Position numbers and translations under genes: made by a program. The notes beneath the pieces are model-generated. The model did not search any database and was not told the DNA's origin. It saw nothing but the letters and a program-made list of their open reading frames with translations. From positions 299,709 through 363,708 of the forward strand of contig NZ_JBLKNX010000004.1 of assembly GCF_051414055.1 (NCBI RefSeq): a stretch of 64,000 bases of DNA, in the 5' to 3' direction. Source of the DNA: Halosimplex halobium. Lineage in GTDB: Archaea; Halobacteriota; Halobacteria; Halobacteriales; Haloarculaceae. This document shows positions 32,928-42,340 of this stretch, one piece after another. Numbering within the stretch: position 1 is the first letter of the stretch; the number at the start of each line of letters is the position of its first letter.

Positions 32928-34631
32928 TCAGCCACGCCAGCGGCGGATCCCGACCGCGAGCGCGCCGAGCGCGGTCACCGTCAGAGCCCCACCGAGTAGC
33001 GGCCCCAGCCCCCCGCCGGTCTCGCCGGCGGTGGTGGCGGTCCCGTCCTCGCTCCCGTTCGGTGGTCGTGTCGCCTCCATCGCGGTCGCTCTCGCGGTCG
33101 GGGCCGTCGTCGGCTCCGGCGAGTCGGTCGCCATCGGCGTCGGCGTCTCGGTCGCAGTCGACGCGTGCCTCGTCGTGACCGTCGGCGAGGCGGTCGCCGT
33201 GGGCGTCGCTGTCGATGTCTCGGTCGGCGTCGCCGTCGCCGCTCGCGTCGGGGACGGCGTAGTCTCGGTCCCCGCCGGCGTGTCCGTGGACGTGGGCGTC
33301 CCCGTGACTGTCGGCGTCGGCGTTGGCGTGGCTGCCGACGTAGGCGTCGGCGTGGGTGTCGGCGTCGGCCCGGTGGTATCTCCGCCACCGTCTCCGCCGC
33401 CCCCGCCACCGCTGTCGTCATCCGGGGTGTCCGTCGGCGTGGGTGTCGGCGCGTCCGTCGGCGTTGGGGTCGACGTCGGCGTCGCAGTTGGCGTCGCCGT
33501 GGTCGTGGCCGTCGGCGTGGGTGTCGGTGTTGCAGTCGGAGTCGGCGTAGGCGTCAGGGTTGGCGTGGGCGTGACCGTCGGTGTCGCGGTTGGTGTGGCC
33601 GTCGGCGTCGCGGTTGGCGTAGGCGTGGCCGTCGGCGTCGCGGTTGGTGTGGCCGTCGGCGTCGCGGTTGGCGTAGGCGTGGCCGTCGGCGTCGGTGTCG
33701 GCGTGGGCGTCGCGGTTGGTGTGGCCGTCGGCGTCGGTGTCGGCGTGGGCGTCGCGGTTGGTGTGGCCGTCGGCGTCGCGGTTGGCGTAGGCGTGGCCGT
33801 CGGCGTCGCGGTTGGCGTAGGCGTGGCCGTCGGCGTCGGTGTCGGCGTGGGTGTAGCCGTCGGCGTTGCCGTTGGTGTGGCCGTCGGCGTCGCGGTTGGT
33901 GTCGGCGTGAGAGTTGCAGTCTGCGTGGCGGTAGGTGTCGGTGTCGCGGTGGAGGTGATCGTCGGTGTTGGTGAGGGCGTCGCGGTTTCCGTTCGGAGGT
34001 CGACCCGGTGCGTGCTCGCGTCCAGCGAGAGCGCGACGGCGCCGTCGGATCCGACCTGCCCTTCCCCGAGCGTGGTCTCGCTATCGACGTCCTCGGCGAC
34101 GACGGTCGTGTCGGGGTCGAGTCCGGTCGACTCGACGGTCACCGCGACGGTGCCGCTCCCCTCGAAGGCAAGGTCCGCGTCGCCGTCGTCCGGGTCGAAG
34201 ACGGGGTCGCGGTAGGCGAACTCGGACACGTCCGACTCGATGACGACGGGTGATGCGCCGTCGGGGTCGACGGTGACGTGGTTGTCCTCACCCCGTACGC
34301 TCCCGACGCAGGTGTGTCCGGACGCACCGCCCGCGTCGTCGACCCGGACCTGTGCGTTGCCCGCGGCCGAGACGGTGAGCCCGCCGAACGTCGCGGCGTT
34401 CCCAGCGGCACCGAAGGTGCCGTAGGTCACGTCCGGGTCGTTCTCGTAGACGGTCAACCCCGAGTCCGTGACGTAGGCCGCCCCGCCCGAGTTGCCGACA
34501 CACGAGAGCGAGACGCCCTGGTTGCCGGCGGCCGCCCCGCCGAACCCGGCGAACGTCGCGCCGGTCACCGCCGCGAACACGAGGAGACCGACGCCGTAGA
34601 GCGCGCCGAGTTTCCGGGCGGAATCGGCCAT
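32928..34631 (-). CDS. Surface protein with long Pro/Thr repeat stalk and C-terminal membrane anchor
   Basis: The protein has 567 residues. An N-terminal hydrophobic segment (LGALYGVGLLVFAAVTGATFAGF) acts as signal or anchor, followed by a domain of about 180 residues with two cysteines (SLSCVGNSGG, HTCVGSVRGED). A stalk of some 300 residues of Thr-Pro repeats (TPTATPT units) is interrupted by a Gly/Asp block (SGGGGGGDGGGD). The end is a hydrophobic segment (GPLLGGALTVTALGALAVGI) and RRWRG. The stalk is probably glycosylated, and the layout resembles cell-surface proteins tethered by the C-terminus. I do not recognise the N-terminal domain. The repeat tract at DNA level is hypervariable in kind. 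Confidence 0.75.
   Translation of the reverse strand: MADSARKLGALYGVGLLVFAAVTGATFAGFGGAAAGNQGVSLSCVGNSGGAAYVTDSGLTVYENDPDVTYGTFGAAGNAATFGGLTVSAAGNAQVRVDDAGGASGHTCVGSVRGEDNHVTVDPDGASPVVIESDVSEFAYRDPVFDPDDGDADLAFEGSGTVAVTVESTGLDPDTTVVAEDVDSETTLGEGQVGSDGAVALSLDASTHRVDLRTETATPSPTPTITSTATPTPTATQTATLTPTPTATPTATPTATPTATPTPTPTPTATPTPTATPTATPTPTATPTATPTATPTPTPTPTATPTATPTPTPTPTATPTPTATPTATPTATPTATPTPTATPTATPTATPTVTPTPTLTPTPTPTATPTPTPTATTTATPTATPTSTPTPTDAPTPTPTDTPDDDSGGGGGGDGGGDTTGPTPTPTPTPTSAATPTPTPTVTGTPTSTDTPAGTETTPSPTRAATATPTETSTATPTATASPTVTTRHASTATETPTPMATDSPEPTTAPTARATAMEATRPPNGSEDGTATTAGETGGGLGPLLGGALTVTALGALAVGIRRWRG
33424..33975 (-). repeat. Minisatellite-like tract encoding Thr-Pro repeats
   Basis: On the plus strand the tract is built from GGCGT, GGTGT and GTCGGCGTCGCGGTT-type units in nested 30- and 36-bp higher-order repeats (for example GGCGTAGGCGTGGCCGTCGG recurs at several sites between 33615 and 33830). 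On the coding strand all units read Thr-Pro or Ala-Thr-Pro. Such tracts expand and contract by slippage, so stalk length probably varies between strains. Confidence 0.85.
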
Positions 34632-34927
34632 TCAGGCCCACCCCCGGTCGCGGCCGGCGCGACCGAACCGCGGTCGGTCCGACCCGCCGGCACGCGTCGG
34701 TTCCCGCCCCGGTCCGGATCCCTCGGTCCGCGCCGCGCGGTCGCCGCCGGTCGGTATCGCACCCTCACCGCCGGCCGTCGGCCACCGCCCGTCGCCGCTC
34801 CGGCCCCGGCTCCGAGCCCGACCTCGGACCGTCTCCCGGTCCGGAGCCGGTCGGCTTCGAGTCGCCGGTCGCGGTCCGCGTCGGTCCCGTCCGGCCGCAG
34901 TGGTGGCTCCGTGTCCCGTCATCGGTC

Positions 34928-37189
34928 TCAGTTGGTCCGCGTAAAGAACACGCCATGGCCGACGTAGGCACTGTCACCGTGCGGGCGGCCGGCGAGGACC
35001 ACCTCGCTCCCGCCAGCGACTGCCAGCGCATCAGTCGCCCGGCCGGTGGCGACCCCGTCGGTCGCCGGTATCGCCACCTCCGTCTCGGCGCTCGCTGCGG
35101 TCGGGTCGCTCGCGGACAGGTCGTAGACGGACAGCCGTTCGGCCGGGACGCGGACCGTCACGTCGACGGTCGAGAGCGCCCCGCCGTCGTCGGCAACCGT
35201 CCAATCGACCTCGAACGCCCGCTGGTCCGGCCCGGACACGGGTTCCCAGACGAACAGTTCGTCGACCCGGGGGTTCGCGGTGGCGTCGATGTCGCTCGTG
35301 ACGCCGCTGGCGACGGCCACGTTACCGCTGCTGTCGCTGACGGTCACCTCGACCCGGTAGTCGTTACCGGCACCGTCCGCCCCCGCGTGGACCAGGCTGG
35401 TCGTGGTGCTGACCGGCGAGGACCCGACTCTCGCCGATATCGAATCCCGCCGTATCTCGCTCCCGTCGGAGGCCTGTTCGTAGAGTCGCAGGTCGACACT
35501 GTCGAGGTCGTCGTCCGCGTCCGAAACCGTCAACGAGACCTCGAACTCGACGTCCGCGCTCGACTCGTTGATCTCGGTGACCGACAGCGCGTCCACGTCG
35601 AGCGAAGCGTCGGTCGTCCGGGCGGTCCCGGCCAGCGTGACCGACCGGGTGTCTGTGGCGCCGTCGCCGTCCGTGGCGGTCAGTTCCGCAACGGGGTCGA
35701 GTGACGCGCCGACCGGGGCGACGATCTCGTCGCTGCCCGTCGCGGTCGACCCCGATACCGCCGCCCTTTCGTCGGCGATGGGTACCGTCGTCTCCGAGGA
35801 CGGCGCGGCGACGGTCACGCGGTCGCCGGCCAGCGTGACCGCGGAACCGAACTCGTCGCCGTCCTCCCCGTCCGTGGGGGTCAGGACGGTCTCGGTCGGC
35901 GACGACCCCGACAGGTCGTAGACGTACACCTTCCCGGGGCCGGGCGACCCGTCGTAGGGGGCTAGTGGCGCGCCGACGACGACCGTCTCGCCGTCGTCGC
36001 TGACGGCCACGTCCGCACCGAAGCGGTCCCGGCCGCCGGCGGCGCCGTCGCTGGGCACCAGTCGCGCCGTCTCTGTCGGCGACCCCGAGAGGTCGAAGAC
36101 GTACGCCTTGTCGCCGCTGGGAAGCTCGGCATTGCCCGGTGCCCCGACGACCGCCGTCGATCCGTCGGGCGTGACCGCGACGGCAGAGCCGAACTCGTCG
36201 TCTTCGGTCGCGTCGCTGGCGGTGAGTCGCTGTTCCGTCGCAAGCGGGTCGTCGGCCGTCAGGTCAAGCACGGATGCGGCGCCGACGTTGTCTGCACTCC
36301 CGGCCTTCGAGAGCGGGGCGCCGGCGACTGCCGTCGTTCCGTCGGCGTCGACGGCCACGTCCCTGCCCAGACCGTCTGCGCCGTCGATTCCGATACGTGT
36401 ACTGGACGACCCGACGTCCGCGGCCGTCAGGTCGTACCGGTAGAGCAGTCCGACACCGGTGGGCCCTGCGTCAGCCGTCGCACTTCCAGCGAGGAGCCAC
36501 CGCCCGTCGTCAGAGATGGCGACAGAGTATCCGAAGTCGTCGACTCTATAGCCCAGCTGCTCTACCGACTCCGTCAGCGTCGTGACCGTCCGTGCCCCGC
36601 CAGTGCGGTCGTAGACGAACACCTTCCCCCCGTTGTCCGAACTCGCGTTCCGGTCGCCGACGGCAGCGACCGACGCGTCCGGGGTCAGCGCCACGTCGGT
36701 ACCGAAGCTCCTGCTACTGTTACCGCTCTCGACGAGCGTCTCGCCCCGGCGGTACGTGTATTCGAGGTCGACGGCGACGGTGACGGTCCCGTCCCCGTCG
36801 TCGGTCAGCGCGAGTCCGCTCCCCAGCGCGAGTTCGCTCGCGTTCGCGACCGTCGTCGCTCCGTCGTCCACGTCCGGCCGGGCGGGTGCGGCCGACAGCG
36901 CCTCCGAGTCGACGGTCAGGCCGTCACCGACGAGACTCGTTACCGCCTGCGGGCCGCTCCCGGCGTCCGTTATCGGCCCGTTCAGTTCGGCCGTGTACAG
37001 CGCTTCCAGGGGCCGATCGGCGGTGCCGACGTCCCCGGTGGGGTCGGCGGCTTGCCGCCCCGTCGCGCCGGTCGCCCGCGCCGCGGTGAAGCCGGCGGAA
37101 AGCCCCAGTAGCCCGAGCAGGCCGCCCGCCGCCGCCGACCGGCGCGCGTGCCGCGCGTCGTCCGCTTCGTCCGGTCGCTCCCCGGTCAT
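34928..37189 (-). CDS. Exported FG-GAP/integrin-type beta-propeller protein
   Basis: This 753-residue protein has a twin-arginine-like N-terminus (HARRSAAAGGLLGLLGLSAG) followed by a module (about 48-130) shared with the upstream 150-residue gene. From about 150 to 470, repeats of the form FGxxVAVTPDGSTAVVGAPG and DEFGSAVTLAGDRVTVAAP are FG-GAP-like propeller blades with KVYVYDLSG strands. The final 250 residues are Ig/cadherin-like (DDLDSVDLRLYEQASDGSE, NDYRVEVTVSDSSGNVAVASG, RAFEVDWTVADDGGALS). It is expected to sit outside the cell and bind ligands or partners. Its ATG overlaps the stop of the upstream gene, so the two are coupled. Confidence 0.8.
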   Translation of the reverse strand: MTGERPDEADDARHARRSAAAGGLLGLLGLSAGFTAARATGATGRQAADPTGDVGTADRPLEALYTAELNGPITDAGSGPQAVTSLVGDGLTVDSEALSAAPARPDVDDGATTVANASELALGSGLALTDDGDGTVTVAVDLEYTYRRGETLVESGNSSRSFGTDVALTPDASVAAVGDRNASSDNGGKVFVYDRTGGARTVTTLTESVEQLGYRVDDFGYSVAISDDGRWLLAGSATADAGPTGVGLLYRYDLTAADVGSSSTRIGIDGADGLGRDVAVDADGTTAVAGAPLSKAGSADNVGAASVLDLTADDPLATEQRLTASDATEDDEFGSAVAVTPDGSTAVVGAPGNAELPSGDKAYVFDLSGSPTETARLVPSDGAAGGRDRFGADVAVSDDGETVVVGAPLAPYDGSPGPGKVYVYDLSGSSPTETVLTPTDGEDGDEFGSAVTLAGDRVTVAAPSSETTVPIADERAAVSGSTATGSDEIVAPVGASLDPVAELTATDGDGATDTRSVTLAGTARTTDASLDVDALSVTEINESSADVEFEVSLTVSDADDDLDSVDLRLYEQASDGSEIRRDSISARVGSSPVSTTTSLVHAGADGAGNDYRVEVTVSDSSGNVAVASGVTSDIDATANPRVDELFVWEPVSGPDQRAFEVDWTVADDGGALSTVDVTVRVPAERLSVYDLSASDPTAASAETEVAIPATDGVATGRATDALAVAGGSEVVLAGRPHGDSAYVGHGVFFTRTN

Positions 37190-37638
37190 CGCTCGACCCT
37201 CGCCGTTCCGTCGCCGTCGTCCGCGAGCGTCAGCCCGGCACCGAGGCTGATGCTCTCGACGTTCTCGACGGCCCGCTCGCCGTCGGTCACGTCGAGGCGC
37301 GCGTCGGTCGCCGCCAGCGTCCCGGCGTCGACCGACAGCGCCTCGCCGGCCAGGCTCGTCACCGCCCGCGGGCCGCCCCCGGCGTCGGTGACCGACCCGT
37401 TCAGTTCGCTCGTGTGCAACGCCTCTAGCGGCCGGTCGGCGGTGCCGACCTGGCCTGTGGGGTCGGCCGCCGCCGTCCCGGTGCCGACGGCGAGCGACCC
37501 CGCGGTCGCCAGCCCCGCCAGCACCGCCCGGCGGGACACTCCAGTCACCGCGTCCCCGGCGCCGGCGCCGGCGGTCCCGCCGTCGCTCGCGTCGTCGTTC
37601 GATACTCCGGTCGTATCGCGTGTCGTGTCGTCAGTCAC
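37186..37638 (-). CDS. Tat-exported small protein sharing a module with the downstream propeller protein
   Basis: The protein has 150 residues. A clear twin-arginine signal (SRRAVLAGLATAGSLAVGTG, cleavage after AAA near residue 58) is followed by a domain of about 90 residues. This domain aligns by eye along its whole length with residues 48-130 of the downstream protein: shared are ADPTGxVGTADRPLEAL, ELNG, TDAGxGP, AVTSL, and LGxGL then DDGDGT. It therefore looks like a free copy of the module. Function is unknown. Stop and next start overlap (ATGA at 37186-37189 on the minus strand). Confidence 0.75.
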   Translation of the reverse strand: MTDDTTRDTTGVSNDDASDGGTAGAGAGDAVTGVSRRAVLAGLATAGSLAVGTGTAAADPTGQVGTADRPLEALHTSELNGSVTDAGGGPRAVTSLAGEALSVDAGTLAATDARLDVTDGERAVENVESISLGAGLTLADDGDGTARVER

Positions 37639-37906
37639 GTGTCCACCCTCCGACCTGGGCCGCCCGGCCGGTCGCGACCGACCCCGCGGGCCGCCCCGCG
37701 TGACCCCACGGTCGGCGTTCGTCCGTTCCTGTCCGGTCGCTGTCCCCTCAATGGGATGCCACCATGCGCAGGTGCGCGGTCCGACCGGACGCTCGACGGG
37801 GACGCCGGTCGCTCCACGGGAGTCGACAGTCGAGTCGGTCGAGGGCCGGGTCCGACGGCGACCGATGTCCCGACCGTCGGGGGGACTTACGCCCAGACCC
37901 GTCGAG

Positions 37907-40306
37907 TCAGGACGACGTGTCGGTGCCCTCGACGGTCGCCTCGCGCACCTCGAAGCGGGCGCCGCCGGCCTCGCTCTCGGTGACCTTGACGGACCAGCCG
38001 TGCGCCTCGGCGATCCGCTCGACGATCGCCAGCCCCAGCCCCGTTCCGTCGCCGTCGCCCGTGTACCCCCGGTCGAACACCCGGTCGCGTTCGTCCGGGG
38101 GAACGCCGGGGCCGTCGTCCGCGACGTAGAATCCGCCGTCGACGGCGCCGACCCTGACCGACGGGGACGAACCCCCCGGCGCCGGGCTGCGCTCCGGCCC
38201 GGCGTCCGCCGAGTCGTGCTCCACAGCGTCCCGGCGAGTCCCCGCGCCGGGGCTCGTCGAACCGTGCTCCACAGCGTTCACGAGAAGGTTCTCCAGGAGC
38301 TGTCGGAGCCGCTCGGGGTCGGCCTCGACGCGCGCGGTCGACTCGACGGCCAGCGAGGCGTCGGCGGGGTCGACGGACCGCCAGGCCTGCCGCGCGACGG
38401 TCCCGAGGTCGACCGGCTCGGTCTCCCCGACCCGCTTGCCCTGCCGGGCCAGCTCCAGCAGGTCGTCGACCAGGTGCTGGACGCGCTCGGCCGTCTCGTG
38501 GATGTCCGCGGCGTGGTCGGGGTCGCCGGTCAGCTCGACGAGGTGGGCCTTGTTCCGGATGGTGCTCAGCGGCGTCGCGATGTCGTGGGAGACGACGCTC
38601 GTGAACTCGTCGAGGTACTCGTTGCGCCGCTGGAGTTCCCGCTCGCGCTCCACCCGTTCGGTCACGTCGACGGTCGACATGAACGCACGGGCGTAGTCGT
38701 CGCCGTGGGAGGGCGGGACCGTCACCTCCAGGATGACGTACTTCGACTCGCCGTCGAAAGTGGTGGCGTGACACTGTGACCGGTAGTGGGTCTCGCCGGC
38801 GACGACGGCCGCCCACAGCCCCCGGAGCGAGGCGATCGAGTCCTCGGTCATGATGCGCTCGACGTTCGCCCTGAGCGCCGCCTTCGACGGGGCGCCGTAG
38901 AACTCGACCGCGCGCTCGTTGACCGCCAGCGGCTCCATCCCGTCCAGGATCTCCCGGTGTGTCTCGGGGTTGGCCGCGAGGTGCGACGCCAGGTCGTCGA
39001 CCCCCTCGGCGACCCGTTCGGCCCGCCGCTTGGCCGCCGAGAGGTCGAACTCCCAGATCATGACCTGGTTGTTCTCGAAGATGGTCCGGTAGCGCTCGCG
39101 GCTCCGTTCGAGGTCGCGCTTGCGGCGCTCGCGGTCGGTCACGTCGTAGAGCCTGAGGACGCGGCTCACGGGCCGCCCCGACGCGTTGGACAGGTCCGAC
39201 AGCCTGGTCTCGACGTAGCGGGAGCGGTCGTCGTCACCGCGGTCCCGAACCGCGACCGTCCGGCCCTCCAGCCGTTCGGCGAGGGGGGCCGTCCCGCCGT
39301 CGGCCGCCGCCGGATCGCCTTCACGGCCGGCCCCCTGGCCCCGTCGCTCGCCGCGCCGGTCGGACCCGTCGCCGTCCGGTTCCGCCGGGCGGTCGGCGAA
39401 CAGCGGCGCGTCGGCCGGCGGGTCGACCGCGAGGGGACTCTCCGCGAGGACCCGCCGAACGTCCCCGCTCAGGTCGCCATCCGAGCGGCCGAGCAGCGAC
39501 ACGGCCCGCTCGTTGTAGTCGTACACGCGCCCGTCGCGGCCGTACACGACGACGCCGCTGTCGAGCTCCTCGACCAGGCGGGCGCGGGCCAGCGGCACGT
39601 CGAACAGCCTGAACCGACCCACCGCGAACAGCCCCGCGACGCCCGACACCGCGAACCCGAGGATCGTCGGGTTGAGCCGGTGGAGGTCGAACACGAACAG
39701 GTGCAGGGCGTTCAGCACCCACGGCGGGACGACGACGGCGACCAGGAGGAGCTGGCCCGCGTGTGCGAGCGGGCGCTCGACGATCATCTCCAGCAGCAAC
39801 AGCGACCCCGCGGCGACGAGCAGGTACGCGTACCCCGTGGTGACCAGCGAGGCGGTGTCCCACGCGGCCGCCAGCGGCGACAGGGCCCGGGGGACGACCG
39901 CGAGCCCCAGCGGGGCCAGCATCGACGCGGCGGCGTCCAGCACGTCCGGGTGACACAGCCCCAGCAGCGCGGTTGCGCCCGGCACGACCGACAGCACCGC
40001 GACCCGGCGAGCGGTCACCCACTCCCCGCGGCCGCTGTACGCGAGCCCGAAACACAGCCACGCGACCGCGACGGCGCCGACCGGGAACCAGGTGAGCCGG
40101 TTGAGCAACGAGAACACCGCGCCGCCACGGGACAGCGAGTACTGCACCAGCACCGAGAGCAGCGCCCACGCCGCGACGGCACCCATCGCGGCGGCGAACG
40201 ACCGGGCCCCGTCGACGTGTCCGATCCGGGCGCTCCGCGCGGCGACCACGCCGGTCACGACGGCCGTGAGCAGGTACGCCACGACGATCGGGTCGACGAG
40301 CTGCAT
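37907..40306 (-). CDS. Multi-pass membrane histidine kinase with PAS domains
   Basis: The protein has 799 residues. The N-terminal 240 residues hold about eight membrane helices (VVAYLLTAVVTGVVAARS, WALLSVLVQYSLSRGGAVF, VGAVAVAWLCFGLAYSG and so on), the 7TM histidine-kinase sensor type. A PAS domain follows (VEELDSGVVVYGRDGRVYDYNERAVSLL), then a long linker, a second PAS (RYRTIFENNQVMIWEFDL), a dimerisation helix with the phosphorylated histidine near residue 573 in VVSHDIATPL, and a HATPase domain (LLENLLVNAVEHG, DDGPGVP, GDGTGLGLAIV). An insertion rich in Gly/Ser/Asp lies within the ATPase domain. I chose the start at 40306, where the first helix begins. It is divergent from a REC-HTH_10 gene, a likely partner. 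Confidence 0.9.
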   Translation of the reverse strand: MQLVDPIVVAYLLTAVVTGVVAARSARIGHVDGARSFAAAMGAVAAWALLSVLVQYSLSRGGAVFSLLNRLTWFPVGAVAVAWLCFGLAYSGRGEWVTARRVAVLSVVPGATALLGLCHPDVLDAAASMLAPLGLAVVPRALSPLAAAWDTASLVTTGYAYLLVAAGSLLLLEMIVERPLAHAGQLLLVAVVVPPWVLNALHLFVFDLHRLNPTILGFAVSGVAGLFAVGRFRLFDVPLARARLVEELDSGVVVYGRDGRVYDYNERAVSLLGRSDGDLSGDVRRVLAESPLAVDPPADAPLFADRPAEPDGDGSDRRGERRGQGAGREGDPAAADGGTAPLAERLEGRTVAVRDRGDDDRSRYVETRLSDLSNASGRPVSRVLRLYDVTDRERRKRDLERSRERYRTIFENNQVMIWEFDLSAAKRRAERVAEGVDDLASHLAANPETHREILDGMEPLAVNERAVEFYGAPSKAALRANVERIMTEDSIASLRGLWAAVVAGETHYRSQCHATTFDGESKYVILEVTVPPSHGDDYARAFMSTVDVTERVERERELQRRNEYLDEFTSVVSHDIATPLSTIRNKAHLVELTGDPDHAADIHETAERVQHLVDDLLELARQGKRVGETEPVDLGTVARQAWRSVDPADASLAVESTARVEADPERLRQLLENLLVNAVEHGSTSPGAGTRRDAVEHDSADAGPERSPAPGGSSPSVRVGAVDGGFYVADDGPGVPPDERDRVFDRGYTGDGDGTGLGLAIVERIAEAHGWSVKVTESEAGGARFEVREATVEGTDTSS

Positions 40307-40569
40307 CGATCCCCTTCGCTGACACTGTCGACTGGTTGCTAACAACTGTTTCGGCTCCGCGCCGACTCGGCACCTCCGACTCGCGACCGTCGTGGAGTGA
40401 GACACCTGCATACGGTGGTACCAGGGTTAATATCGAGCGGCGTCCTGGGTGGTCGTGAGAGAGCAGTGAGCGAGACCGACACGACAGCGTCCGCGGACGC
40501 GCGCCGCCGGAGCGGCGACGGGCAGGCGCGCGGGCGACCGGCGCGTCCGGGGGCGGGGAGGCGAGACGG

Positions 40570-42192
40570 GTGAGCGAGTCGGGCGACGCCACCGGTAAAC
40601 AGGCCGAACCGGCGGCGGACCTCGACGACGTGACGGTCCTGCTCGTCGACGACGACGAGACGTGGGCGGCCTCGACCGCGCAGGTACTGGAACACCAGCG
40701 GGAGTCGTTCGCGGTCGAGACGGCGACCAACCTCGACGCCGCGTCGCGGCGCTTCGCGGCGACGGACCCGGACTGCGTCGTGTCGGACTACCGGCTGGTC
40801 GACGCGACGGGGCTGGACCTGCTGTCGGTCGTCCGCGACCGCGACGACGAGCGTCCCTTCATCCTCATCACCGGGCGGGGCGACGAGTCGGTGGCCAGCG
40901 ACGCGATCGGTCGCGCGGTCACCGACTACATCCCGAAGCGGTCGCTGGGCGGGCGCGACGACCTGCTCGCGCGCCGGATCGAGGCCGCCGTCGAGTCCTA
41001 CCGGACCCGTCGCGCCCTCGAACGCGAGCGGGAGACGAAGACCGCGCTGCTGGACGTCATCACCGCCGCGACCGGCGGGACCGACCTGCCGGCGCAGGTC
41101 TGCTCGCAACTCGTCGAGGAGCGCGGGTACGCGTGTGCCTGGGTGGGCCACGCCGACGAGAGCGGCCGACCGCTCCCCGCGGGGGCGGCCGGGGCCGAGG
41201 CGTACGTCGATCGGGTCGTCGGGCCGGCCGGCGTCCCGCCGGCCGACGAACCGGCCTGTCGCGCGCTCGCCGGGGACGAACTCGTCGTCGCGACGGTCGA
41301 CGCGGACGCCGACGCGGGCGAGCGGGGCGGCGAGAGCGAGGGCTGGCGACGGGCGGCGGCCGACTGCGGGTTCGAACGCGCCGTCGCGGTCCCGGTCGGC
41401 CACGAGGGGGTCCGCCACGGCGTCCTCGCGGTGTACGACGCCGACCCGACGGTGCCCGCCGACCGCGAGCGCGCCGCGGTCGCCGAGTACGCCGACGCCG
41501 TGGGATACGCCCTCGGCGCCGCGGACCGCAAGCGGTCGCTGATGGCCGACCGGCCGCAGTCGGTGACCGTCGAGGTCGCCGACTCCGCGCTCCCGCTGGT
41601 CGCGCTCTCGGCGGTGGCGGCCGACGCGCGCTGTGAGGTCCGGTCGGCGGTCCCTCGCGACGACGGGACGACCCTGTACGTCGCGACGGTCGAGGGTGCC
41701 GCGCCGTCCGCGGTGGCCGACCGGGCCGCGGCGGTCGACGCCATCGAGTCAGCGACCGTCGGGGACGACACACCGGTGGGCTGTGAGGTCGTCGTGCGCG
41801 GCCGAACGCCCGAGGGGGTGCTCGCTTCGCACGGCGGTCGGTTCGAGCGGACCGTCGTCGAGGACGGCACCGCAACGGTATCCGTTCGACTGCCCGACAT
41901 CACCGCGGTCCGTACGGTCGACGAGGCCCTCTCGGCGGCGTTCACCGACGTGACCGTCTCGCGGGTGTGGACCGACCCGACGGACCGGGAGACGGTCACG
42001 TCGGTGGCGGACCTGACCGAGCGCCAGCGGACCGTCCTCCGGCACGCCTTCGACGTCGGGTACTACCGCCGGCCGCGGGAGACGAACGCGACGGAGCTTG
42101 CGGACCACCTCGACATCGCCCGCGCGACCCTGACACAGCACCTCCGGGCCGCCGAACGCAAGCTCGTCGGCGGGTTCTTCGGCGACGAGTAG
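40570..42192 (+). CDS. Response regulator with REC, GAF and bacterio-opsin-activator domains
   Basis: The protein has 540 residues. The receiver domain (18-140) has the acidic pocket VLLVDDDETW, phosphoacceptor Asp near 73 in DCVVSDYRLV, and YIPK with the conserved lysine. A GAF-like domain (about 150-320: TALLDVITAATGG, AVAVPVGHEGVRHGVLAVY) is followed by the Bat effector domain (VTVEVADSALPLVALSAVA) and the C-terminal HTH_10 (LTERQRTVLRHAFDVGYYRRPRE, DIARATLTQHLRAAERKL). It is probably phosphorylated by the divergent kinase and then acts on promoters. The start is a GTG at 40570 that overlaps the stop of a 35-codon frame (40466-40573); a TATA-like TTAATAT lies near 40430. Confidence 0.88.
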   Translation: MSESGDATGKQAEPAADLDDVTVLLVDDDETWAASTAQVLEHQRESFAVETATNLDAASRRFAATDPDCVVSDYRLVDATGLDLLSVVRDRDDERPFILITGRGDESVASDAIGRAVTDYIPKRSLGGRDDLLARRIEAAVESYRTRRALERERETKTALLDVITAATGGTDLPAQVCSQLVEERGYACAWVGHADESGRPLPAGAAGAEAYVDRVVGPAGVPPADEPACRALAGDELVVATVDADADAGERGGESEGWRRAAADCGFERAVAVPVGHEGVRHGVLAVYDADPTVPADRERAAVAEYADAVGYALGAADRKRSLMADRPQSVTVEVADSALPLVALSAVAADARCEVRSAVPRDDGTTLYVATVEGAAPSAVADRAAAVDAIESATVGDDTPVGCEVVVRGRTPEGVLASHGGRFERTVVEDGTATVSVRLPDITAVRTVDEALSAAFTDVTVSRVWTDPTDRETVTSVADLTERQRTVLRHAFDVGYYRRPRETNATELADHLDIARATLTQHLRAAERKLVGGFFGDE

Positions 42193-42340
42193 TCGACCGC
42201 GGGACGCCGAAGCGACCGCACGCTCCGCGCCCGACCGGGCGCCCCCATGCGTCCCCGGGCCACTCACAGTCGGACCGTCGCGGCTGGTCGAACCCCGTCC
42301 CGTATTTACCGGCCGAGGCCGAACCGGGAAACACCACCAG

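Noticed and set aside
32836..34215. Plus-strand frame encoding Val-Gly repeats opposite the PT-stalk gene
   Set aside because: This is only the reverse reading of the Thr-Pro repeats; the minus strand has the signal, stalk and anchor of a real surface protein.
34632..34922. A 96-codon minus-strand frame that exactly fills the gap between the propeller gene and the PT-stalk gene
   Set aside because: It fits the gap perfectly (stop adjoining the next ATG), but the product is extremely rich in Arg and Gly and poor in acidic and hydrophobic residues, unlike haloarchaeal proteins; such frames arise often in G+C-rich DNA.
38786..40342. Long plus-strand frame opposite the membrane histidine kinase
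   Set aside because: It is the complement of a well supported kinase with recognisable domains; the product is H/R/Q-rich low-complexity sequence.
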